64,000 nucleotides of DNA from Hetaerina americana. Lineage: Eukaryota; Arthropoda; Insecta; Odonata; Calopterygidae. A model generated the notes under the pieces. That model did not search any database. It was not told the origin of the DNA and was given only the letters and a program-made list of their open reading frames with translations. The stretch spans positions 1 to 64,000 of the forward strand of contig JAKTNV010000773.1 in the NCBI GenBank assembly GCA_022747635.1, in the 5' to 3' direction. Below, in pieces: positions 54,473-64,000 of this stretch. The first letter of the stretch is position 1, and each line of letters opens with the position of its first letter. A program made the translations under genes and the position numbers.

Positions 54473-57339
54473 GTTGAAAACTTTACTCGGATCCCATTAA
54501 TCTCCATTATTCTAAAAGAGAATAAGATGCCATCAGAAATTGTGAAATAAATAAGATAATGTTTACATTCAATATAAATACATTATTCATTCGTTACACA
54601 TATTCATAATACATTAAGCATATATTCAATATATATTATATTTAATGTATCTGGGATAATATTGTCCTTGCCCCTCCCTCAAAGAGTATATGTAAAAAAT
54701 GAAACAATCCTGGCACCTGCAATAAACAAGCCACCTACATTTTTCAACTTACACTGAAGACTATAATGATAAATGTGAAATTACATTTTCTTAATGATTC
54801 ACCATGGTTAAAGTATTATAATTTGTCACAATTATTCAATCAACTCATTAGTAAAAAGAGAAGCCAATTTTATAAATAAGTACATTTCAGCCATGAGATA
54901 TTTTTCAGGTATGCATCAAGAATCCTTGATTTTAAGAGAAATAAGGAAACGTAAATACAGCAATTATGCTAATCATACAATTCTTAGTAGTAAATACCTT
55001 GTACTTTATTGTTAGACAAAAATTTTTAAACGCAGTCTCCTAGAACTACACATTCTACTTAATTGCATTCTCATGGTGGAGTTTAATCTTTAGGATGACA
55101 ACCTGAGGATGATCCAAGTCAAGGAAGCTGCTATGCAATAGAAAATACAAAAATCTCAAACCAAAAAAAATATTTTACCCTATATAACAAAGTAAATGAA
55201 ATCTAAATGTCATCACCAGTTTTTGCTAGTCTTTTCTTGATATTCTTGCTCATTGTCCCTGTCATCAACTCCCTCCTCCTTGTAAAAGCCTCTTTGCCTA
55301 GCACAAATCTTCTCCTTACGTCCCTACTACTTTGACCGTATTGGTCCAAAACACTTCCGAGATAAAGAAACTGTTCTACCTGCTCTAGTTTCTGCCCTCC
55401 AATTTTAATGTTTAGCTTACCCTATTCCTTCCTGGAATATCGCATAACCTTTGTTTTATTAATATTGACTCTCATCCCATACCTCCTGCACTGAATTTCC
55501 AATTCACTCAGCATTTCTTGAAACCGGTTGGCTGACTGACAAACTAAAGCTTGGTCATCAGCGATTCTAACCGATTTTACAAATTCCCGACCCACTTTCA
55601 TTCCTAACTCCAGTACTTCCCATGCATCTTTAATCATTTCCTCTGCATACGGGTTGAAAGGCAACATTATTATGGGTAACCTGTCCTTACACCTCTTCCT
55701 AACACTGCCCATCCGGACTCCCAGTTCCGAAATTGCACCAAAGAAGTCTGAGACATGTATAGGTTGCGGATTAGCCTCCTTTCCCTACAATCTATTCCTA
55801 TTTTGGCAATATATTAGTTAGTTTATTCAATCCACTCTATCAAACGCCTTTTCAAAATCTGCGAAACAGGAAAATACCTCCTGGTTGCATTCTAATTCCT
55901 CTCAATTAGTAATCCCATGACTGCAATGGCATCGACCGTTCCTCTCCCCTTCCTAAACTCAAATTGATCAACCCCCAAAAAATCATTTGTCTTACTCTCC
56001 ATCCTTTTGTGGAAGATCCTGAGAACCACTCGACCTGCGTGGGATATCAAACTTTTTGTCCTGTAGTCCTCACATGAGGTAGCCTTTACCTTTTTCAGAA
56101 TAGGCACTAAAAATGATCTCACAAAGTCTTCCGGCCAGATTCCTTCCTCATAGATACTACAAATCAGCCCATATAGCCTATTCCTCCCACATTTTGTTGA
56201 ACAACACATTTATTCCGCAAAAAATGTTATCCAACCCCTCGGCCTTATTTAGTTTCATCTTCCTTAATGCTCTTTCTCTCTCATCCGCAAGTATGCCTGG
56301 GGCTCAGCTCTCTAGGTCATGTTCCTAATCTATGTCCAAATTTGTTGGTTTAGGTTTTGACATATGCAAGTAAAAATAAAAAAATAAGCAGTTGTCCAAA
56401 AGTAATGAATATGCAAAGCTATGACAAACCAGATGCATAAAAATCGTGATGCTTACCATATAACAAAATAAAATAAAGATATAACATAATTCAGTGGATG
56501 TAAAGACTCACATTTGAAGAACACATTTTGGTATAAGTGATCATCAATCTTATGTTTTAACGTCAAGGCAAAACACCTTTCCCACTTTCCATTAAGGCAT
56601 TAAACAAATGATCGGGTAAGCAATGATGATCCCTGTTCTTTCCCTACAGCAGGGGTCATCAATAATTTCTGCTACAAAGGCTTCTCAAGTACAAAATCAT
56701 GACAATAAAAAAGGGGATAATGTAAATTAACAACACCTAAACATAGGCAATCATTGCATATTCAAAGAAAGCCAACATAAATACTATCACCTATGCAGTT
56801 GTATGTCTAACTGTCTGCCAAAAAGGCTTCTTAAGCACAAAATCATAAAATAATAATAACAGAGGGGACATTGTAATTAACTACACTTTTACATGGACAA
56901 TCATTAGACATTCAAAGGAAGCCAAAACCACTACTATCACTTACACAGCTTTGCATCTGACTTTCTGCTACCAGGGCTTCTCAAGTAAAAAAACATAACA
57001 ATGAAAATTAACAACACCTAAACATTGGATATCAGTAAATATTCATAGCAAGCAAAAATCAATTCCCTCACTTATGCAGTTGATTACCTAACTCTCTGCT
57101 TCAAGTACTTCTTATGTACAAAATCATTTCAATAATAGATGGGACATTGTAAATTGACCACACTTAAACATAGGCAATTAAGACATATTTAAAGAATGCA
57201 AAAATCAAAGCAGTTGGAAGGTGCAGCTATTTGGTTGAGGTGTGCAAAAATTCATCTTCCAAAGCTCATTATTCACCTCTCCTGGATCTTCGTTGCCCTC
57301 CTCCGAGTTTTCCCCTGCAAGGGATTCTATTTTAACAAT
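54473..57339. repeat. Satellite unit copy 20
   Basis: Haplotype A-G-G-T-A. It has a C-to-G change at 55527, found otherwise only in the next unit. Confidence 0.97.
55206..56335 (-). pseudogene. LINE RT relic, copy 20
   Basis: Lys-to-Asn at residue 62 of the 96-codon segment (base 55527). Confidence 0.87.
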
Positions 57340-60206
57340 GTTGAAAACTTTACTCGGATCCCATTAATCTCCATTATTCTAAAAGAGAATAAGATGCCAT
57401 CAGAAATTGTGAAATAAATAAGATAATGTTTACATTCAATATAAATACATTATTCATTCGTTACACATATTCATAATACATTAAGCATATATTCAATATA
57501 TATTATATTTAATGTATCTGGGATAATATTGTCCTTGCCCCTCCCTCAAAGAGTATATGTAAAAAATGAAACAATCCTGGCACCTGCAATAAACAAGCCA
57601 CCTACATTTTTCAACTTACACTGAAGACTATAATGATAAATGTGAAATTACATTTTCTTAATGATTCACCATGGTTAAAGTATTATAATTTGTCACAATT
57701 ATTCAATCAACTCATTAGTAAAAAGAGAAGCCAATTTTATAAATAAGTACATTTCAGCCATGAGATATTTTTCAGGTATGCATCAAGAATCCTTGATTTT
57801 AAGAGAAATAAGGAAACGTAAATACAGCAATTATGCTAATCATACAATTCTTAGTAGTAAATACCTTGTACTTTATTGTTAGACAAAAATTTTTAAACGC
57901 AGTCTCCTAGAACTACACATTCTACTTAATTGCATTCTCATGGTGGAGTTTAATCTTTAGGATGACAACCTGAGGATGATCCAAGTCAAGGAAGCTGCTA
58001 TGCAATAGAAAATACAAAAATCTCAAACCAAAAAAAATATTTTACCCTATATAACAAAGTAAATGAAATCTAAATGTCATCACCAGTTTTTGCTAGTCTT
58101 TTCTTGATATTCTTGCTCATTGTCCCTGTCATCAACTCCCTCCTCCTTGTAAAAGCCTCTTTGCCTAGCACAAATCTTCTCCTTACGTCCCTACTACTTT
58201 GACCGTATTGGTCCAAAACACTTCCGAGATAAAGAAACTGTTCTACCTGCTCTAGTTTCTGCCCTCCAATTTTAATGTTTAGCTTACCCTATTCCTTCCT
58301 GGAATATCGCATAACCTTTGTTTTATTAATATTGACTCTCATCCCATACCTCCTGCACTGAATTTCCAATTCACTCAGCATTTCTTGAAACCGGTTGGCT
58401 GACTGACAAACTAAAGCTTGGTCATCAGCGATTCTAACCGATTTTACAAATTCCCGACCCACTTTCATTCCTAACTCCAGTACTTCCCATGCATCTTTAA
58501 TCATTTCCTCTGCATACGGGTTGAAAGGCAACATTATTATGGGTAACCTGTCCTTACACCTCTTCCTAACACTGCCCATCCGGACTCCCAGTTCCGAAAT
58601 TGCACCAAAGAAGTCTGAGACATGTATAGGTTGCGGATTAGCCTCCTTTCCCTACAATCTATTCCTATTTTGGCAATATATTAGTTAGTTTATTCAATCC
58701 ACTCTATCAAACGCCTTTTCAAAATCTGCGAAACAGGAAAATACCTCCTGGTTGCATTCTAATTCCTCTCAATTAGTAATCCCATGACTGCAATGGCATC
58801 GACCGTTCCTCTCCCCTTCCTAAACTCAAATTGATCAACCCCCAAAAAATCATTTGTCTTACTCTCCATCCTTTTGTGGAAGATCCTGAGAACCACTCGA
58901 CCTGCGTGGGATATCAAACTTTTTGTCCTGTAGTCCTCACATGAGGTAGCCTTTACCTTTTTCAGAATAGGCACTAAAAATGATCTCACAAAGTCTTCCG
59001 GCCAGATTCCTTCCTCATAGATACTACAAATCAGCCCATATAGCCTATTCCTCCCACATTTTGTTGAACAACACATTTATTCCGCAAAAAATGTTATCCA
59101 ACCCCTCGGCCTTATTTAGTTTCATCTTCCTTAATGCTCTTTCTCTCTCATCCGCAAGTATGCCTGGGGCTCAGCTCTCTAGGTCATGTTCCTAATCTAT
59201 GTCCAAATTTGTTGGTTTAGGTTTTGACATATGCAAGTAAAAATAAAAAAATAAGCAGTTGTCCAAAAGTAATGAATATGCAAAGCTATGACAAACCAGA
59301 TGCATAAAAATCGTGATGCTTACCATATAACAAAATAAAATAAAGATATAACATAATTCAGTGGATGTAAAGACTCACATTTGAAGAACACATTTTGGTA
59401 TAAGTGATCATCAATCTTATGTTTTAACGTCAAGGCAAAACACCTTTCCCACTTTCCATTAAGGCATTAAACAAATGATCGGGTAAGCAATGATGATCCC
59501 TGTTCTTTCCCTACAGCAGGGGTCATCAATAATTTCTGCTACAAAGGCTTCTCAAGTACAAAATCATGACAATAAAAAAGGGGATAATGTAAATTAACAA
59601 CACCTAAACATAGGCAATCATTGCATATTCAAAGAAAGCCAACATAAATACTATCACCTATGCAGTTGTATGTCTAACTGTCTGCCAAAAAGGCTTCTTA
59701 AGCACAAAATCATAAAATAATAATAACAGAGGGGACATTGTAATTAACTACACTTTTACATGGACAATCATTAGACATTCAAAGGAAGCCAAAACCACTA
59801 CTATCACTTACACAGCTTTGCATCTGACTTTCTGCTACCAGGGCTTCTCAAGTAAAAAAACATAACAATGAAAATTAACAACACCTAAACATTGGATATC
59901 AGTAAATATTCATAGCAAGCAAAAATCAATTCCCTCACTTATGCAGTTGATTACCTAACTCTCTGCTTCAAGTACTTCTTATGTACAAAATCATTTCAAT
60001 AATAGATGGGACATTGTAAATTGACCACACTTAAACATAGGCAATTAAGACATATTTAAAGAATGCAAAAATCAAAGCAGTTGGAAGGTGCAGCTATTTG
60101 GTTGAGGTGTGCAAAAATTCATCTTCCAAAGCTCATTATTCACCTCTCCTGGATCTTCGTTGCCCTCCTCCGAGTTTTCCCCTGCAAGGGATTCTATTTT
60201 AACAAT
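57340..60206. repeat. Satellite unit copy 21
   Basis: Haplotype A-G-G-T-A with the C-to-G change at 58394 shared with copy 20, so the two are probably a recent single-unit duplication. Confidence 0.97.
58073..59202 (-). pseudogene. LINE RT relic, copy 21
   Basis: Same Lys-to-Asn change as copy 20 (base 58394). Confidence 0.87.
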
Positions 60207-63073
60207 GTTGAAAACTTTACTCGGATCCCATTAATCTCCATTATTCTAAAAGAGAATAAGATGCCATCAGAAATTGTGAAATAAATAAGATAATGTTTAC
60301 ATTCAATATAAATACATTATTCATTCGTTACACATATTCATAATACATTAAGCATATATTCAATATATATTATATTTAATGTATCTGGGATAATATTGTC
60401 CTTGCCCCTCCCTCAAAGAGTATATGTAAAAAATGAAACAATCCTGGCACCTGCAATAAACAAGCCACCTACATTTTTCAACTTACACTGAAGACTATAA
60501 TGATAAATGTGAAATTACATTTTCTTAATGATTCACCATGGTTAAAGTATTATAATTTGTCACAATTATTCAATCAACTCATTAGTAAAAAGAGAAGCCA
60601 ATTTTATAAATAAGTACATTTCAGCCATGAGATATTTTTCAGGTATGCATCAAGAATCCTTGATTTTAAGAGAAATAAGGAAACGTAAATACAGCAATTA
60701 TGCTAATCATACAATTCTTAGTAGTAAATACCTTGTACTTTATTGTTAGACAAAAATTTTTAAACGCAGTCTCCTAGAACTACACATTCTACTTAATTGC
60801 ATTCTCATGGTGGAGTTTAATCTTTAGGATGACAACCTGAGGATGATCCAAGTCAAGGAAGCTGCTATGCAATAGAAAATACAAAAATCTCAAACCAAAA
60901 AAAATATTTTACCCTATATAACAAAGTAAATGAAATCTAAATGTCATCACCAGTTTTTGCTAGTCTTTTCTTGATATTCTTGCTCATTGTCCCTGTCATC
61001 AACTCCCTCCTCCTTGTAAAAGCCTCTTTGCCTAGCACAAATCTTCTCCTTACGTCCCTACTACTTTGACCGTATTGGTCCAAAACACTTCCGAGATAAA
61101 GAAACTGTTCTACCTGCTCTAGTTTCTGCCCTCCAATTTTAATGTTTAGCTTACCCTATTCCTTCCTGGAATATCGCATAACCTTTGTTTTATTAATATT
61201 GACTCTCATCCCATACCTCCTGCACTGAATTTCCAATTCACTCAGCATTTCTTGAAACCGCTTGGCTGACTGACAAACTAAAGCTTGGTCATCAGCGATT
61301 CTAACCGATTTTACAAATTCCCGACCCACTTTCATTCCTAACTCCAGTACTTCCCATGCATCTTTAATCATTTCCTCTGCATACAGGTTGAAAGGCAACA
61401 TTATTATGGGTAACCTGTCCTTACACCTCTTCCTAACACTGCCCATCCGGACTCCCAGTTCCGAAATTGCACCAAAGAAGTCTGAGACATGTATAGGTTG
61501 CGGATTAGCCTCCTTTCCCTACAATCTATTCCTATTTTGGCAATATATTAGTTAGTTTATTCAATCCACTCTATCAAACGCCTTTTCAAAATCTGCGAAA
61601 CAGGAAAATACCTCCTGGTTGCATTCTAATTCCTCTCAATTAGTAATCCCATGACTGCAATGGCATCGACCGTTCCTCTCCCCTTCCTAAACTCAAATTG
61701 ATCAACCCCCAAAAAATCATTTGTCTTACTCTCCATCCTTTTGTGGAAGATCCTGAGAACCACTCGACCTGCGTGGGATATCAAACTTTTTGTCCTGTAG
61801 TCCTCACATGAGGTAGCCTTTACCTTTTTCAGAATAGGCACTAAAAATGATCTCACAAAGTCTTCCGGCCAGATTCCTTCCTCATAGATACTACAAATCA
61901 GCCCATATAGCCTATTCCTCCCACATTTTGTTGAACAACACATTTATTCCGCAAAAAATGTTATCCAACCCCTCGGCCTTATTTAGTTTCATCTTCCTTA
62001 ATGCTCTTTCTCTCTCATCCGCAAGTATGCCTGGGGCTCAGCTCTCTAGGTCATGTTCCTAATCTATGTCCAAATTTGTTGGTTTAGGTTTTGACATATG
62101 CAAGTAAAAATAAAAAAATAAGCAGTTGTCCAAAAGTAATGAATATGCAAAGCTATGACAAACCAGATGCATAAAAATCGTGATGCTTACCATATAACAA
62201 AATAAAATAAAGATATAACATAATTCAGTGGATGTAAAGACTCACATTTGAAGAACACATTTTGGTATAAGTGATCATCAATCTTATGTTTTAACGTCAA
62301 GGCAAAACACCTTTCCCACTTTCCATTAAGGCATTAAACAAATGATCGGGTAAGCAATGATGATCCCTGTTCTTTCCCTACAGCAGGGGTCATCAATAAT
62401 TTCTGCTACAAAGGCTTCTCAAGTACAAAATCATGACAATAAAAAAGGGGATAATGTAAATTAACAACACCTAAACATAGGCAATCATTGCATATTCAAA
62501 GAAAGCCAACATAAATACTATCACCTATGCAGTTGTATGTCTAACTGTCTGCCAAAAAGGCTTCTTAAGCACAAAATCATAAAATAATAATAACAGAGGG
62601 GACATTGTAATTAACTACACTTTTACATGGACAATCATTAGACATTCAAAGGAAGCCAAAACCACTACTATCACTTACACAGCTTTGCATCTGACTTTCT
62701 GCTACCAGGGCTTCTCAAGTAAAAAAACATAACAATGAAAATTAACAACACCTAAACATTGGATATCAGTAAATATTCATAGCAAGCAAAAATCAATTCC
62801 CTCACTTATGCAGTTGATTACCTAACTCTCTGCTTCAAGTACTTCTTATGTACAAAATCATTTCAATAATAGATGGGACATTGTAAATTGACCACACTTA
62901 AACATAGGCAATTAAGACATATTTAAAGAATGCAAAAATCAAAGCAGTTGGAAGGTGCAGCTATTTGGTTGAGGTGTGCAAAAATTCATCTTCCAAAGCT
63001 CATTATTCACCTCTCCTGGATCTTCGTTGCCCTCCTCCGAGTTTTCCCCTGCAAGGGATTCTATTTTAACAAT
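60207..63073. repeat. Satellite unit copy 22
   Basis: Haplotype A-G-A-T-A (A at 61385), the same as copies 2 and 3 about 54 kb away. Confidence 0.97.
60940..62069 (-). pseudogene. LINE RT relic, copy 22
   Basis: Leucine form at residue 21 (base 61385), with reference bases elsewhere. Confidence 0.87.
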
Positions 63074-64000
63074 GTTGAAAACTTTACTCGGATCCCATTA
63101 ATCTCCATTATTCTAAAAGAGAATAAGATGCCATCAGAAATTGTGAAATAAATAAGATAATGTTTACATTCAATATAAATACATTATTCATTCGTTACAC
63201 ATATTCATAATACATTAAGCATATATTCAATATATATTATATTTAATGTATCTGGGATAATATTGTCCTTGCCCCTCCCTCAAAGAGTATATGTAAAAAA
63301 TGAAACAATCCTGGCACCTGCAATAAACAAGCCACCTACATTTTTCAACTTACACTGAAGACTATAATGATAAATGTGAAATTACATTTTCTTAATGATT
63401 CACCATGGTTAAAGTATTATAATTTGTCACAATTATTCAATCAACTCATTAGTAAAAAGAGAAGCCAATTTTATAAATAAGTACATTTCAGCCATGAGAT
63501 ATTTTTCAGGTATGCATCAAGAATCCTTGATTTTAAGAGAAATAAGGAAACGTAAATACAGCAATTATGCTAATCATACAATTCTTAGTAGTAAATACCT
63601 TGTACTTTATTGTTAGACAAAAATTTTTAAACGCAGTCTCCTAGAACTACACATTCTACTTAATTGCATTCTCATGGTGGAGTTTAATCTTTAGGATGAC
63701 AACCTGAGGATGATCCAAGTCAAGGAAGCTGCTATGCAATAGAAAATACAAAAATCTCAAACCAAAAAAAATATTTTACCCTATATAACAAAGTAAATGA
63801 AATCTAAATGTCATCACCAGTTTTTGCTAGTCTTTTCTTGATATTCTTGCTCATTGTCCCTGTCATCAACTCCCTCCTCCTTGTAAAAGCCTCTTTGCCT
63901 AGCACAAATCTTCTCCTTACGTCCCTACTACTTTGACCGTATTGGTCCAAAACACTTCCGAGATAAAGAAACTGTTCTACCTGCTCTAGTTTCTGCCCTC
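63074..64000. repeat. Satellite unit copy 23 (cut by window edge)
   Basis: The first 927 bases of a unit; markers 1 and 2 read A and G. It runs off the window, so the array continues to the right. Confidence 0.97.
63807..64000 (-). pseudogene. LINE RT relic, copy 23 (partial)
   Basis: Only the thumb-like end is inside the window; it reads as the reference. Confidence 0.8.

Larger units (their letters stand above)
1..64000. repeat. Tandem satellite array, 2,867-bp unit, 22.3 copies
   Basis: The same sequence returns every 2,867 bp across the whole window (for example the string gttgaaaactttactcgg at 2867, 5734, 8601 and on to 63074). Copies 2-22 all have exactly this length; copy 1 is one base shorter. 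By eye, about 30 bases in 64 kb differ from consensus, roughly 99.9% identity or better. Both window edges lie inside the array, so its true length is unknown. Long units, near identity and strict head-to-tail order fit a macrosatellite kept uniform by unequal crossing-over or gene conversion. Chromosomal position (centromeric, heterochromatic or sex-linked) cannot be told from sequence alone. An extrachromosomal concatemer or an assembly error in copy number is also possible. The coordinates chosen for unit boundaries are arbitrary. Confidence 0.98.

Noticed and set aside
1..64000. CRISPR array or bacterial/phage repeat system
   Set aside because: The repeat is 2.9 kb with no short-repeat/spacer structure, and the relic is a eukaryotic LINE.
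1..64000. Tandem rDNA, histone, 5S or snRNA gene cluster
   Set aside because: No rRNA-like, histone-coding or small-RNA sequence was recognised in the unit.

Overview
The whole 64-kb window is one uninterrupted head-to-tail tandem array. The repeat unit is 2,867 bp. There are 22 full units and a 927-bp partial unit at the right edge, with no unique flanking DNA at either end. By eye the units are almost identical: I found about 30 single-base departures from consensus, at only 11 variable positions, and one 1-bp deletion, in copy 1. No unit from copy 2 to copy 22 differs in length. This is a satellite or macrosatellite array. It is not a bacterial or viral gene region, and I see no intact host gene, tRNA, rRNA or CRISPR array.

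The organism is a eukaryote, most likely an invertebrate animal and plausibly an arthropod. The evidence is the AT-rich sequence, the large homogeneous satellite, and a dead non-LTR retrotransposon (LINE) reverse transcriptase fragment in every unit. That fragment resembles the RTE-like/BovB-like endonuclease-reverse transcriptases common in arthropod genomes. The species cannot be read from the sequence.

Layout of the unit, using copy 4 (8601-11467) as reference because it carries the majority base at every variable site: AT-rich non-coding DNA (8601-9333, most extreme at 8672-8779); the LINE reverse transcriptase relic on the minus strand (9334-10463), broken by at least four frame changes and several stops; AT-rich non-coding DNA (10464-10793); four diverged sub-repeats of about 126-150 bp (10794-11346); and a short tail (11347-11467) before the next unit. 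The unit start is arbitrary and set by the window edge. Features in the reference copy recur every 2,867 bp. The offset is one base less for the first 313 bases of copy 1.

Five informative sites, at unit positions 695, 887, 1179, 1587 and 2589 (reference A-G-G-T-A on the plus strand), give each copy a haplotype. Copies 8-13 and 14-19 carry nearly the same haplotype series at a spacing of 17,202 bp, which suggests that a block of about six units was itself duplicated. Nothing here works as a pathway. The biology is in how the array is built, homogenised and possibly methylated or transcribed.
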